A program made the position numbers and the translations under genes. Below are positions 1 to 10,679 of a DNA stretch of 64,000 nt, piece after piece. The stretch's first letter is position 1. The number at the start of each line of letters is the position of its first letter. The stretch is from Blumeriella jaapii (Eukaryota; Ascomycota; Leotiomycetes; Helotiales; Drepanopezizaceae). Below the pieces are notes generated by a model. That model had not been told where the DNA came from. It made no database searches and saw nothing but the letters and a program-made list of their open reading frames with translations. Location: assembly GCA_009599575.1 (NCBI GenBank), contig VWND01000007.1, positions 558,001 to 622,000 of the forward strand, read 5' to 3'.

Positions 1-496
1 CTAGACCCTTCTCCAGCGCCAGGATGGCGCTCTGCTCGTACACCATCCCCCGACGATAAGGGTCCCTCGTGACCCACCTCATCACCAGCGCCCGCTCCAA
101 CACGCTCACCACCTCGCCCGCCATGACAAAATGCGGCTTCCGATAACTCCGCAGCGTGCCCGGGCCTTGGAAGCGGACCGCCTCGTCGATGTGGAGATAG
201 GATTTCCCTCCTTCGGCCGTGGTGTCGATGAAGAAGCGGCCTTGGAGCTGGTACAAGGCGTCTTTCTTGAGCTTCCCGCCGGTGTGCCGGGCGAGAATGC
301 GGGAGCTGGGCAACGCGGACTTCCAGCAGCAGACTTGCAGCTCGACGCCGTAGTACGGATAGTCCGGGTCGGAGGCCCCGAAGGTGGAATTGTCTCTCCA
401 GGAGTGCAAGACGACGGCGTCGAGCCCGACGGAGAAGTTGCAGATGGGCCGTCCTTGTTCGAAGCCGAGGGTGTGGACGGTGGTCGGTCGAGGCAT
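1..496 (-). CDS. Unknown protein, 3' part cut off by the window edge
   Basis: An open frame starts at ATG 496 (reading leftwards) and runs without a stop to the window edge, giving at least 165 residues, so the C-terminus is missing. I do not recognise the family. The start region reads MPRPTTVHTLGF. The protein is mixed alpha/beta in look, with no signal peptide or membrane segment visible, and has two adjacent cysteines in the motif ELQVCCWK. Other frames in the same interval are also open because of high GC. I prefer this frame for its balanced composition and because the start lies just inside a (GA)n-rich leader. The real gene could contain an intron near the edge. Confidence 0.55.
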   Translation of the reverse strand, partial: MPRPTTVHTLGFEQGRPICNFSVGLDAVVLHSWRDNSTFGASDPDYPYYGVELQVCCWKSALPSSRILARHTGGKLKKDALYQLQGRFFIDTTAEGGKSYLHIDEAVRFQGPGTLRSYRKPHFVMAGEVVSVLERALVMRWVTRDPYRRGMVYEQSAILALEKGL

Positions 497-1508
497 GGCC
501 TTCCTCGTGTGATGAGATGAGGGAGATGGAGAGAGAGAGAGAGGGAGAGAGAGGCAGAGAGAGGCACGAGCTTTGTGTGACGTTGTGTTACTGGAAGTAG
601 GACGTGACACGAGATCGAGCGCCTGAAGGGCAGAGGGAGAAAAACTGGTAGATTTTCAAGGGCGAGATGAGGAGATTTTGTATGTTCTGTAGTACGGGTA
701 CAAGGTGGTACGACGACCGATCGATGCGACACGGACTTGGGGAGGAGCGCGCGCGACGACCCAGACCGGAGACAGCAAGACAGACAGACAGACAGACAGA
801 CCAAAGGGAGGAAGGACAGCTAGAAAACGAGGGAAACGAGGGAAACGCCAGGGAAGCAAAGACTCGCTCGACTGCTAAAGAGACGATGGAAGAACCAGAC
901 ACGCAAGCACCGGATTGGCAGGCGTTCTGTACGAGATGAGATGAGAAGAGACGAGATGAGAAGAGGGGAGAGGGAGAGGGAGGGGGAGAGGGGAGAGAGG
1001 CAGGCCTGTGTACTGTACTGTATATAAGTTTCGATATACGTTACAGTACATACAGATGTGGATGCTGTAGAAACCAGTTTAGAAAAAGGCTGAAGACGCT
1101 CTTACCAATCGTTCGTTCGTTGTGATAAGAGGCGGTGTGCCCTGCCCGCGTACGAAAATGTGATGTGCAGCAATGTATGTATGTAGGTATGTATGTATGT
1201 ACCTTACTGTACTGTACGATGGGTGTAAGCGGTCAAAGTCTTATTAATTTATTTATTAAAAAAAAAAAAAAAAAAAAATTAAAAAAAACTACCAGGGTGA
1301 CAGTCCTACAGTAACATCCGGCCACAGACCAACAACCCAAGACAAACCTAGCCAACCGCCAACCGCCAACCGCCAACCACCAACACAACGTACCCTACCT
1401 ACACCGTACGGTACACGCCCTTTCTCACCTGCATCCCAGACGCACGCACGCCCTCAACTTTGGTATTCACAATTGGCCAGCTCCCCCGCCTCGATCCAGC
1501 GGCCCAGC
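497..1508. other. Divergent intergenic region with GA tracts and poly-A
   Basis: This lies between the leftmost gene (minus) and BCD1 (plus). It holds GA-rich microsatellite sequence at about 526-575 and 940-1000, (CAGA)n near 775-800, GTACTGTAC-type repeats near 1013-1025 and 1203-1218, (GTAT)n near 1173-1200, and an A-run at 1258-1278. No gene was seen. Confidence 0.6.
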
Positions 1509-2675
1509 ATGGCCGACCTCTCCAGCCTCTGTTCCATCTGCCACATCGAAGAGCCCATCTACACCTGCCCGCGCTGCTCCATGTCCACCTGCTCGCTCGC
1601 CTGCTCGCAGCGCCACAAGATCCGCTCCATGTGCAACGGCGTCCGCGACCCGACCGTCTACCGGCCCATCTCGCAGGTCGCGACCCCGTGGGGTGTCGAC
1701 CACGACTACAACTTCCTCCACGGCATCGAAACGCGCATCGAGCGGGCCGAGAAGGTCCTGATCGAGGACCTGGAGCTCGTGAGCAAGCAGGAGCTGGAAG
1801 CCGCGCGCGCAGGCGAGACCAGAGAGCAGTATGCCCGCCGCGTCGGGACCAGGCCCAGAGAGCTGCCGGGCGAGGCGCAGGTCGAGAGAGTGCTGCATCA
1901 AGAGAACATCCGGCAGATCAAGGCGCCGAAGGGCATGCGGAGGAACAAAGAGAACACGACGCACTGGAACCGCAAGCACAAGGCCATCCAGTGGCAGGTG
2001 GAGTGGGTACGCGAGGGCGCGCCCCGGACCCTCTACCGTGCGATGAGCAGCAAGCCGATTGGCGATTTCTACGATGCCATGTGTGAGGAGGAGCGCTACC
2101 TGAACATGACGGAAGAGGAGCGGAGGAGGGAGAGACGCGTCGGGCAGAAGAGGAGGGCGGCCGAGCAGAAAGAGAGACTTGCGAAGAAGGCGAGGCTCGA
2201 GCGCGAGCAGGACACGCTGGACCGTACGACTACACCTCTGCTGCAGAACCCCGAAAACGGAGCGTGGAATCTCACCCCCGTGGACCCGGTCCTGCACGAC
2301 GATACCGGAACTCACCACTTCCCAGGTCCGATTGCCAGATATCGCAGCGGTTACAGGTTTTACCTTCTTCGACCTCTCACGCCCGCTTCCTACCCCAAGG
2401 TTCTTGCCCCGATTTGTCCGACCAAGCCGCTCACGGAATTACTGCGAGACCGCGACGTGCTCGAGTTTCCGACCATACACGTGCTGCCTAACACAACAGA
2501 AGACCTGCCGAAAGGCTTCATGCTCGAGACGGACTACCTGCGAGCCGTGGGAAACAAGCCGAGGGGCGATACGGATACCGAGATGGGTGGGACGAATGAG
2601 TCGGACAGCGATGAATCTAGTAGTAGCGATGAAAGTGACAGTGATGAGTCCCTGGAGGACGGCGAGGTTGCGTAG
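1509..2675 (+). CDS. BCD1: Box C/D snoRNA assembly protein Bcd1 (HIT zinc finger)
   Basis: Single-exon gene of 388 residues. Residues 8-42 form a complete zf-HIT finger with ligands C8, C11, C20, C23, C28, C32, H36 and C42. It is followed by the motif DYNFLHGIE and a basic, charged region, as in yeast Bcd1 and human ZNHIT6. In that family the protein is a nuclear factor needed for stability and assembly of box C/D snoRNPs, and hence for rRNA 2'-O-methylation. The C-terminus is an acidic Asp/Ser tail of about 30 residues. I chose ATG 1509 because the upstream in-frame extension has no ATG and the finger starts seven residues after this Met. Family assignment is firm; function is by homology. 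Confidence 0.93.
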   Translation: MADLSSLCSICHIEEPIYTCPRCSMSTCSLACSQRHKIRSMCNGVRDPTVYRPISQVATPWGVDHDYNFLHGIETRIERAEKVLIEDLELVSKQELEAARAGETREQYARRVGTRPRELPGEAQVERVLHQENIRQIKAPKGMRRNKENTTHWNRKHKAIQWQVEWVREGAPRTLYRAMSSKPIGDFYDAMCEEERYLNMTEEERRRERRVGQKRRAAEQKERLAKKARLEREQDTLDRTTTPLLQNPENGAWNLTPVDPVLHDDTGTHHFPGPIARYRSGYRFYLLRPLTPASYPKVLAPICPTKPLTELLRDRDVLEFPTIHVLPNTTEDLPKGFMLETDYLRAVGNKPRGDTDTEMGGTNESDSDESSSSDESDSDESLEDGEVA

Positions 2676-3362
2676 GTAGGCATGTCAATCAGCTGTACAG
2701 TAAACTCCGGGCGGGGTCGAACGGAATCAGTGGACGAATTGTACAGCGTAATGATTCTATTGCCCACCCGAAATTTGGTGCGAGGGAGTGTCCGGATTGC
2801 CTAGAACAGCACCGGAAGCGGACCGAGTGTATTATCAGAAGTCCCTGCCGACGAAGGAAAGCAGGTCAAAATTTGTCTGCTCACTTCAACCAGGCACAGC
2901 TGCAGTCCGCAGAACTTCTTTCGCACTTTGTCAGAGCTGAGCGCTCGACTTTACACATGCCATCATACATGTGTACCCACTGTAGGTACAGTACGGTACT
3001 GTATGTATGTAGGTAGGTAGGAACTGTACAGTCAGTCTGAGGAATAACAAATTTAGCGAGCATGGTCCAAAAAAAAAAACCAGCGCGCACGTGTTTCTTT
3101 CCTTCTTTCTTACGCATCCGCATCCGCATCCTACAGTACAGTACTGTGTAGTATATCTATCCTTCACCCGTGCCACTTGGAAGCTCATGAAGGCTACAAA
3201 GCATCTTCCTATGCTACACTGTACATAGCTCCGAGGTCAGGCTCTCGCCAACGCCAACGCCGAATTTGCTTCTCGGACCACAACTGGCTCGTTAAAACGT
3301 TGATCTTTTGAAACCCAACCGCCCCCCCCCCCCCCCCAATCATCCAACCATCCCGTTAAGCA
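2676..3362. other. Intergenic region with GTAC repeats and a C-run
   Basis: No gene was seen. Palindrome-like GTAC repeats occur near 2692-2702, 2985-3010, 3022-3032, 3132-3148 and 3218-3228. A homopolymer of about 16 C lies at 3322-3337, only 26 nt before the TYW2 start codon, and so probably in the 5' leader. Confidence 0.6.
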
Positions 3363-4631
3363 ATGACAGAATCCAATTTATCCACACCAGCCTACTCCTC
3401 GCGACCGGCCAGGCCCCCGAGACCGAAGCTGGAAAATCCGGTCAGGGCGGCCGTCACATCATGGCTGGGCACGCTTCCTCCCGGCTTACTCGAGAGCATC
3501 ACGATCGACGCAGCGCAGCTGCTGTCAGGCACGCCCAAGAGATGGGTCGTCTATCCTCCCATGGTCCTCTTGCCGGCCGGGAGTTTTGGCTCGGAGGCGT
3601 GGCGGGCGATCCTTCGTCGCGAGGCGACGTCGTCCAACGTGGACGAGCTCTGGCGGGCGCTGTTGCGCACCATCGGACAGCGCGAAGGGAAGGGCACCCT
3701 CACCCATCTTGCGATCAACGCCGGCATCCCTCTGCACCGGGCGCCTGGATCGGCCCCGGAGCAGGAGGCCCCGAGTGCGTCCGGGTCTGGCGATGAGGCC
3801 GAGAACATCCTCCGCTCGCCCAGTGGCCTGGTGATGCTCAGCGGCGATTTCGGACCTCGACTCCCGCCGGACGCGGAGCCCAGCCCGAGAGACTTTGCCG
3901 AGGCCTTCTGGGTCCGCACGAGGCAGAACGGCATTACCCAGGTCTGGGCCCCTCGCTACACCATGTTCAGTCGGGGCAATGTCAAGGAGAAGGCACGGCT
4001 CCTCCATTTCCACACGCTGGGAACCGGATCGGGCGCCTGGGGCAAGGAGGTCTTGAAGGATGCCGCGGCCGTGGACCTCTATGCGGGCATCGGGTATTTC
4101 GTCTTCAGCTACGCGAAGATGGGGGTGGGCAGGGTGGTTGGCTGGGAACTGAATCCGTGGTCGGTCGAGGGCCTGAGGCGGGGAGCGATCGCCAACCACT
4201 GGTCCGTGAAGGTCGTGGAGCGAGGCGTTCCTCTCGCCTCCGGCGACGACGCGCAGATCATCGTGTTTCGGGAGGACAACTCGTTGGCCCTGGAGAGGAT
4301 CCAAGAGTCGGCATCTCGGCATCTGGACCACACCCGGCATGTGAACTGCGGCTTGTTGCCGACGAGTGAGATGGTCTGGGAGATGGCTCTTCGCATCCTG
4401 CTTCTCGACGGATGGCTGCACCTCCACGAAAACGTGGGAGTCGGCGATGTCCAGGCCCGGGCGGTGGCAATCGAGCACAGGTTCGCCGCGTGGCTCCGAG
4501 CCCGGGGCGGCAGCCGTGTTGCGCGGGTGGAACACGTTGAACTCGTGAAGACTTTTGCCCCGGGGGTCTGGCACTGCGTTTTTGATGTTCGCATCACGCG
4601 GGCCGACACCATCGCATCACTGCCAGCTTGA
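3363..4631 (+). CDS. TRM12: tRNA wybutosine-synthesizing protein 2 (TYW2/Trm12)
   Basis: Intronless, 422 residues. The second half has a class I methyltransferase-like fold with the SAM-binding motif DLYAGIGYF at about residues 238-246 and the following GWELNPWSVEGL, a hallmark of Trm5/TYW2 proteins. TYW2 transfers the 3-amino-3-carboxypropyl group of S-adenosylmethionine to 4-demethylwyosine at position 37 of tRNA-Phe. The N-terminal 200 residues carry the family motif VWAPRYTMFSRGN just before the catalytic domain. Trm5, the related tRNA m1G37 methyltransferase, is the main alternative. I favour TYW2 from the motif APRYTMFSRGN and from the length. Cytosolic location is expected. Confidence 0.93.
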   Translation: MTESNLSTPAYSSRPARPPRPKLENPVRAAVTSWLGTLPPGLLESITIDAAQLLSGTPKRWVVYPPMVLLPAGSFGSEAWRAILRREATSSNVDELWRALLRTIGQREGKGTLTHLAINAGIPLHRAPGSAPEQEAPSASGSGDEAENILRSPSGLVMLSGDFGPRLPPDAEPSPRDFAEAFWVRTRQNGITQVWAPRYTMFSRGNVKEKARLLHFHTLGTGSGAWGKEVLKDAAAVDLYAGIGYFVFSYAKMGVGRVVGWELNPWSVEGLRRGAIANHWSVKVVERGVPLASGDDAQIIVFREDNSLALERIQESASRHLDHTRHVNCGLLPTSEMVWEMALRILLLDGWLHLHENVGVGDVQARAVAIEHRFAAWLRARGGSRVARVEHVELVKTFAPGVWHCVFDVRITRADTIASLPA

Positions 4632-5569
4632 GTTGATGCATATAGGTACCTATACACTCGCGCATTCTGCGGCGATGTGTGATGGTCCAGAATAGACTGG
4701 CTGTTCGAGGCATCGAGGGGTTCTTGGGCCGTCCAACCGTAGCCAAAACGCTATGACTTGTCAGCGCAACTCCTCGTGAGCGTCAAAACACATCCCGCAT
4801 CTCTTGTCAGCGAAAGGGGATTGTGATCGTCCCCATCATAAGCAGCGTCCTTTGATCATTGCGAGCACCCTGCATGAGACGCGAGCGATCGCAACCGGGC
4901 GCTCGGTGTTGGAGTCGCAGTGGAGTAGTGGATGCTGTCTCGGGGAAGCGAGCGTCGTTTTCAAGGCCGAGATTGGTAGACAGGTGCTGGCGGTAATGTG
5001 ACGCTGTTCACTGTACTGTATTGTACCTACACAAGTCGGGTGAGTGTTGAGGTTTGTTGTGTATCCATGGACTTTTGGAAAGTCCCAACGCTCGAGCCCC
5101 TGAACATCAGAACGGCAAGCGAGGAATTGTAAACAGTGGCCTGAGATGAAGAATGGGCGTTAGGGTAAAATGTGTTGGCCAAGAGAGATACGAAGTCTCT
5201 CCGTGTGAGGTAGTGGGGTATAGCGACGCAACTGGGAGGTTCGAAATACAAGATCCATGTCTTGCGTCTTGTCATTTGAGATGCCTGGTAGGCAGAGCGC
5301 GAAAATGGCATCCCGATCACCGAGGTAGTGAGTGAGTGGACAGGGCAAGTACAAGAATCTCACGTTGAACGGAAAGCCACACTGTAGCAACTCGAGCACT
5401 TTAGCATCTGCACCATCATATAGAAAATCTAGAACGTTGCTTCTTCGTCATCCTCTCTGGCGTATCCACAGCAGCCAGCTATCTACACCAAAACCGAACA
5501 ACCAAAGGGTATCATGAGTAGCACTCCCATCCCCGCATTAAATGCAAATCTGCACAACCTGTTTGTCAT
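4632..5569. other. Intergenic region between convergent TYW2 and TBC genes
   Basis: No convincing gene. One GTAC-type repeat cluster lies at about 5008-5028. The region must hold the 3' ends of two convergent genes. Confidence 0.5.
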
Positions 5570-8500
5570 TCATGCCAACCCCAAGCCAAGTTGTCTCTCC
5601 TCATCTACTGGCGTCGGCGTTTTAACGATTACTTCCCCCGAATCATCGGATTCTAGAACCAATTGCGTGGTCCGCGATAGCGTCAATGTGGGTGGTGATT
5701 CCGCCGGAGGCTGAGCTGCTGCTTCAGCTGCAGCCGCTCGCTGCGCTTTTCGTTGAGCATTGCGCTCTTCGCGCTGCTTAATAAGATCTCTCTCAGCATC
5801 GATAGCCTTGGCCCTCCGAATCTCAATCTCCTCTCTCCTGACGACTCTTCTCAGACCCTCGGACGCTTGTATTAAGCCATCAATACTAATGGCGTGGTTG
5901 GTCATCTGATGGTTGATGTAAGTATAGACTGAAGCTGGAGTTGAGCATTGCAGAAGTTGAGTCTCGTTGAGCTTCAACAAGGCGAGTGCAACTTGGAAGA
6001 GGAAGGTGCTGCCATCATTCGTACAAAAAACGACATCCCAGACACGAAAAAGAGCTTCGGCCGACAGACAATCGGTGAAGACTGAAAGAAACCACTGGAA
6101 TGTGAGGGCTTCAAGCTCGATGCTTAAATCATCTAGATGAGAGGAGAGCCTAGGCAGGATTTCGGTTACATATTGGCGGAGAACCTGTTGATCAGCTCGA
6201 GATGCAAGGAGACTGTGATCGTAATATCCTGGCGGCAAGATGTTTTCGATGATGCTGGTGAGTACCCAAAAAGCATCTTCTGCCGTGGGCATGATCAGCA
6301 GCAAGCAAGCCGTGATCAGATTCATGCCTTGACAATATCCAACCTCCTTGTTCCTTCGCGAATAGGCGAGTAGGACTTCGCTCAACTTGACCACACCAGG
6401 TCCTTTTCGGAAGAAGATGTTATCGGTCAACGTGCGGTTGATGTCCATCTGGATCTGCGCCACGATTGCCGGGTCGTCTACCTCCCCATTTTGGCTGATG
6501 AGATCCGCATAATAACCAGGAATTCGCAGTGCCGCAGCCCCTGAACACTCGGCCCAGATCTTGGCCCGATAGGCCACGGGAATACCTCCAAGAACCAGAG
6601 TCTTGAACTCATTCCACTTGGCACGTCCAACCTTGCCCTTGTTACCCAAACCAGCAACACCAATAATTTCTCCGTCCGTCAACGTGGCTTCTGGCATGAT
6701 CACTATTGGTCGATAAGAACCCTTGTTCACCGTGGAGGCCAGGGCCGCGGCAGCAGCTTCGCCGTCGCGCTTGCGTTCAGCCCTGACTTTTCTGAGAAAA
6801 TCATTCCATCGAGGCGTCTTTAACTGTTGAAGCGAGTCGTGAACTTCGCCAAGTTGCTTTAGGAGTAGTTTTACTGGCTCAGTATCTTCCTGAGGGAGAT
6901 CTGAAGATTCCAACGAAGCAGGCTCTGATGATACAGGCTTGGATATTGTGGCATGCTCAGGGACAACTGCAGCCGATGACCGAGGCGCAATGATGCTTGG
7001 TGATGGCACGAAACCTCGTTCTTCCGTCACGATTCCTGCTGGTGACCGGACGACCTCGCCACCCTCCATCACTTCAAACGCAGGTACACTACTGGAGGGC
7101 GTGTGCGATAGCAACTCTGTGGGAAATGTGGCGACTTTCAAGTAGTCTTGCCATCTTTTGACCGCTTTACCATTCTCAAGCCTTTCCTCGGTCGATGTTG
7201 GGCTGTCAGGTCTATCATCTTCGGCGTCCGTTTCCGCATCTGCACTGCCAACAGAAAGTTCGCTTCTAGCACTACTCAGCATTTCGACTCGGCTACTTCG
7301 CTTCGTTTTCTGTATCTTCTCAGCTGCTTCGCGCTGTCGCTTCTTCCGACGCTGATCGTAGATGAACCCAAACCGATCCGTGAGAAAATCGGAATTGTGA
7401 GGATTATTGTAAATTTGAGTTATGGTCGGCGGCTGATCTTCCGGATCGAGAATTGTATCCATCTCAACAGGGCCGTAGTTCTCTACACCACTTTTGAAAC
7501 CAGTGTTTTGCGGGCTGGATCCCATAGTGTCCCACCTCTCTGGTGGGCCCCTGACCGTATTGACATTCGCACCTGTTGGTCGACGCGTGCCAGGTATAGC
7601 CTTGGGAGCTGGTCTGACTGGGGCAGTCCTCGCAGACGCAGTGGTCCTCGAACTGGCTGTCGATTGTGTCCTCCCTGTAGGGGAGGGGGTATTTCCCGTA
7701 CTGCTTGCACGTCCTCGCGCGCTGCTATCATCTCGGCTGTTTGTAGTACCCGCAACGAGTTTTAATGCCAAAGCTGCGAAGCCTGAAGACGGCTTTCGTT
7801 CACCGTCTGCGGCAGCAAGGTTGCTCTTCAAATGACTGGAAGCCCGACTCGGGCTTCTCGTGCTCTCCGGTGGCTGGAAGAGGCCTTGTTGAAGGACCGA
7901 TTTGCGGCCTGCTGCTGCACTTGCTCTCCTTTCCGTCCCTGCTGGTTGACTTGTAGAAATAGCGTCACCATTTATACTGCTTGGCCGGCTTGATTTCCGA
8001 CTTGTGCCCCCCCAAATGTAATCTTTCCAGCCCCTCTGAGCGGTCGCCGATTTGACCTCTAGCGCTTTCAGCTTTGCCGCCGCTCTTATTGTCGCATCGC
8101 GATCAGTCATGCCAAATTCTCCATGTGCGACCGACGCGCCCATGGCATCACTCATCAGGTCCTCCAGGCCATCTTCCTCACTCAAAAGATCCCCGCGGAT
8201 CGAACTCGTCGGCGATTTCCGTTCGTTCTCAATCGCACGTAGCCGAGTCTCCAAGTCCAGGTTCGACAGTCCGCATTCGAGTATGATTTTTCTCAGCGCC
8301 CGTTCCCTATTCTCCGTCTTCCGTCTCAGCAGAGCGATTTGCGCGTCTCGTTGGGCCAAGTCCTCCGCGATCTGCCTGACCAGACTCACTGCACCGCTCC
8401 GCAGAATCAGTCTCTCGATGTGGTCGTCGTTCGCCAGGTGTATCGAGCCTGGAATGGAGCTACTGGCCAGTGGCGCATCCTCAAACAGCGCAGCACGACG

Positions 8501-9127
8501 GTGCTCCGTCGGCAAGGAGGTCGTCAAGCTCGTGACGATCGAGAGAGGGTCCGAGGTCTTTCGTGCGGCGCTCGCGGTGCCATCGACCAGGTTTGGGCTC
8601 TGAAATCGATGCTCCCGGGGCGACTCGGGCGAAAAGGAGGGGAAGGAGGTCAACGACTTGTCCGATATGCTCGACGCGCTGCTCGACAGGTAGGGGGAAT
8701 ATTTGCGAGGCCTGCTCCGCACCGTCTGCGATCGGGAGCTGGCCCTGGAGGCATTCGAGAGATGCGAGGCTGACCTCTCCAGAGCGTCGGGACCGGAATC
8801 CAGATCCATGGTCTCGACAAGCCAGCCCGCGCAATCAACGGCGTACAGCTCTTCCTGGTCGGGATGGTCGTGGTCGTGATGGTCGTGATGGTCGTGATGG
8901 TCGTGATGGTCGTAGCACTCGGTCGACAGCCTCCTCGCCGTACGTTGGAAGGCGTCGGCGTGGCAGGAAACATACGCGGCTTCGGTAAAGGCAGGGTTGC
9001 TCAGCGTGTAGACGTGCTGGAAGAGGCCGAGCTGTGTTGACGGAGGCTTGGCCTGGGGGGGTCGGGGGAGTCGGGGAAGTTGGGGGAGCAGGTCCGAGCT
9101 AGCGTTTGACGAGTTTGAGAATGCCAT
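5570..9127 (-). CDS. TBC-domain Rab GTPase-activating protein
   Basis: A long uninterrupted frame encodes about 1185 residues from ATG 9127. The frame stays open upstream to 9400, but without a strong ATG context, so the start is uncertain. The TBC domain lies at about residues 845-1060. It has both catalytic fingers: the arginine motif IQMDINR (IxxDxxR) near residue 896 and the glutamine motif YCQGMN (YxQ) near 931. The protein is therefore expected to stimulate GTP hydrolysis on a Rab GTPase in membrane traffic. Residues 330-400 look coiled-coil, and the middle is long and Ser/Thr/Arg-rich, probably disordered. Residues about 71-90 are an unusual His/Asp repeat. The substrate Rab cannot be told from sequence. 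Divergent from the neighbouring SDR gene. Confidence 0.93.
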   Translation of the reverse strand: MAFSNSSNASSDLLPQLPRLPRPPQAKPPSTQLGLFQHVYTLSNPAFTEAAYVSCHADAFQRTARRLSTECYDHHDHHDHHDHHDHDHPDQEELYAVDCAGWLVETMDLDSGPDALERSASHLSNASRASSRSQTVRSRPRKYSPYLSSSASSISDKSLTSFPSFSPESPREHRFQSPNLVDGTASAARKTSDPLSIVTSLTTSLPTEHRRAALFEDAPLASSSIPGSIHLANDDHIERLILRSGAVSLVRQIAEDLAQRDAQIALLRRKTENRERALRKIILECGLSNLDLETRLRAIENERKSPTSSIRGDLLSEEDGLEDLMSDAMGASVAHGEFGMTDRDATIRAAAKLKALEVKSATAQRGWKDYIWGGTSRKSSRPSSINGDAISTSQPAGTERRASAAAGRKSVLQQGLFQPPESTRSPSRASSHLKSNLAAADGERKPSSGFAALALKLVAGTTNSRDDSSARGRASSTGNTPSPTGRTQSTASSRTTASARTAPVRPAPKAIPGTRRPTGANVNTVRGPPERWDTMGSSPQNTGFKSGVENYGPVEMDTILDPEDQPPTITQIYNNPHNSDFLTDRFGFIYDQRRKKRQREAAEKIQKTKRSSRVEMLSSARSELSVGSADAETDAEDDRPDSPTSTEERLENGKAVKRWQDYLKVATFPTELLSHTPSSSVPAFEVMEGGEVVRSPAGIVTEERGFVPSPSIIAPRSSAAVVPEHATISKPVSSEPASLESSDLPQEDTEPVKLLLKQLGEVHDSLQQLKTPRWNDFLRKVRAERKRDGEAAAAALASTVNKGSYRPIVIMPEATLTDGEIIGVAGLGNKGKVGRAKWNEFKTLVLGGIPVAYRAKIWAECSGAAALRIPGYYADLISQNGEVDDPAIVAQIQMDINRTLTDNIFFRKGPGVVKLSEVLLAYSRRNKEVGYCQGMNLITACLLLIMPTAEDAFWVLTSIIENILPPGYYDHSLLASRADQQVLRQYVTEILPRLSSHLDDLSIELEALTFQWFLSVFTDCLSAEALFRVWDVVFCTNDGSTFLFQVALALLKLNETQLLQCSTPASVYTYINHQMTNHAISIDGLIQASEGLRRVVRREEIEIRRAKAIDAERDLIKQREERNAQRKAQRAAAAEAAAQPPAESPPTLTLSRTTQLVLESDDSGEVIVKTPTPVDEERQLGLGLA
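8863..8922. repeat. 9-nt tandem repeat inside the TBC gene (His-His-Asp array)
   Basis: Direct copies of the unit ggtcgtgat in tandem. Read on the minus strand they encode repeated His-His-Asp near the N-terminus of the TBC protein. The array stays in frame because the unit is 9 nt. Copy number may vary between strains. Confidence 0.85.
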
Positions 9128-9621
9128 CACAAACCCCAGAGCATTGTTCCTTAGATAACCGAACCCAAGATGCAGAAATCTCGACGCGGCGTCTCCCGGG
9201 GGCTGAAGATGCCTTTTATTCACATTGGGATCACGGTTCTCGATACGCATTCGGTCCCTCGCATTCTCGGTCCTTGCGTGATTTTCTGGTGCTGGGAGAA
9301 ATGGCGCACCCCAACCACGGATGCTCATCCCATTGCAGCACCTGCAAGATGCACGGGATTTGATACAATCACTGCGCCGTCTTACACACGAGGTATTCAC
9401 ATGGATCCTGACTCGGCAGATCCTGGACTGCTCCCGTCTCCCCGCATCGACGGAGGCGCTCTCCAGTAGCAGCTAGCGACTGTATGTACAGACAGTTCTG
9501 TACCGTACAGCACCTCCTCTCTGGCTTCGTTGTCCCGGCGCTTCCTGTCCCCTCTCTCGATTCTTTCTTCCAATGCAAGCTTACCTTGTTGTCTACCTCT
9601 CTGGATCCCCATTACAGTACC
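9128..9621. promoter_or_regulatory. Shared divergent promoter of the TBC and SDR genes
   Basis: A 494-bp gap separates the start codons of two divergent genes, so both promoters must lie here. A GTAC-type repeat sits near 9485-9510 and a pyrimidine-rich leader precedes the SDR start. No specific operator is claimed. Confidence 0.5.
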
Positions 9622-10679
9622 ATGTCTGCGGCGACCGCCAAGCGAAGATTGGCTGCGCTCAGCGAGCAGCTGGTCAGCCCAGTGGCAGACCAGGGCACAT
9701 TCGAAGACATCCCCAAGCTCAAGAAGATCGCACCCGACTCCAACGGCCCCAGAGCCCAAGGCAAGGTCGTCATTGTGACAGGTCAGTAGCACGGCGCACC
9801 GAGCAACGATGCCCAGCGCTGACTCCATCCCTAGGAACAAACTCTCCTCTCGGCATCGGGCGCGCATCAGCACATCAGTTCGCGCAGAATGGCGCAAGGG
9901 CCGTCTACATTTGCGATTTCAGTGACTCGCATCTGGAAACCCACAAACGTGAAATCGTCTCCTTATACCCGCGTGTGGACGTTCACGTCCGGAGGTTCGA
10001 CGCCTCCGACGAGGACGCCGTGAAGTCGGTGGTGGATGAAGCCGTGTTGACCTACGGACGCTTGGATATCTTCTTTGCCAATGCGGGCATCGTAGGGCAA
10101 CCGAAGATGTTTACGGATATCAGCTCCGACGAGTTTATGCGCACGCTGAAGACAAACGTTGTCAGGTTAGTCGATCCCGGCATTCGTGACATGCAGGCCC
10201 GTGTTAACATGCCCGCTCACAGCGTACATCTCGCCGCGAAGTATGCTGCGCCTGCCATGATGTTGACATCGGAAGAGAAGAAGTACCCTGCGGGCAGCAT
10301 CCTCGCCACGGCCTCCGTGGCTGGCCTGCGGTCGAATGCAGGCTCAAGCGACTACTCCGCATCCAAGTCTGCCGTGGTGTCCCTGGCACAGACGATCTCT
10401 TTTCAATTAGCTGGGACTGGCATTCGCGTCAACGCCATATGTCCTGGCGTGATCGAGACAGGTATGACAGCCGTCATGTACGAGGCGGCAAGGTCGAAGG
10501 GCACGGAGAAGAAGATTGGTCAACTTAATCCTTTGCGGAGAGGAGCCCACGCGGACGAGGTCGCGAGGGTGGCACTGTTCTTGGGTAGTGATGAAAGCAG
10601 TTATGTGAATGGACAGGCGTGGGCCGTTGATGGTGGTCTCAGTGCGGGACACCCATTCGTGCCTGGAAAATTGGCATAG
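9622..10679 (+). CDS. Short-chain dehydrogenase/reductase (SDR)
   Basis: Three exons: 9622-9781, 9835-10165 and 10223-10679, giving 315 residues. Introns have GTCAGT/CTAG and GTTAGT/ACAG ends. Joining exons 1 and 2 creates the Rossmann motif TGTNSPLGIG (TGxxxGIG) near residues 52-61. The catalytic set is present: a Ser in ATASVAG near residue 192 and YSASK at about 208-212. The cofactor-site NAG motif reads FANAGI. This is a classical NAD(P)(H)-dependent oxidoreductase, and the C-terminal ICPGVIETGM and DGG motifs fit that class. The substrate is unknown. The protein has an N-terminal extension of about 45 residues before the Rossmann fold. Confidence 0.94.

Noticed and set aside
1467..2318. 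Long antisense frame across BCD1
   Set aside because: Shadow of a GC-rich coding sequence; BCD1 has the full HIT finger on the other strand.
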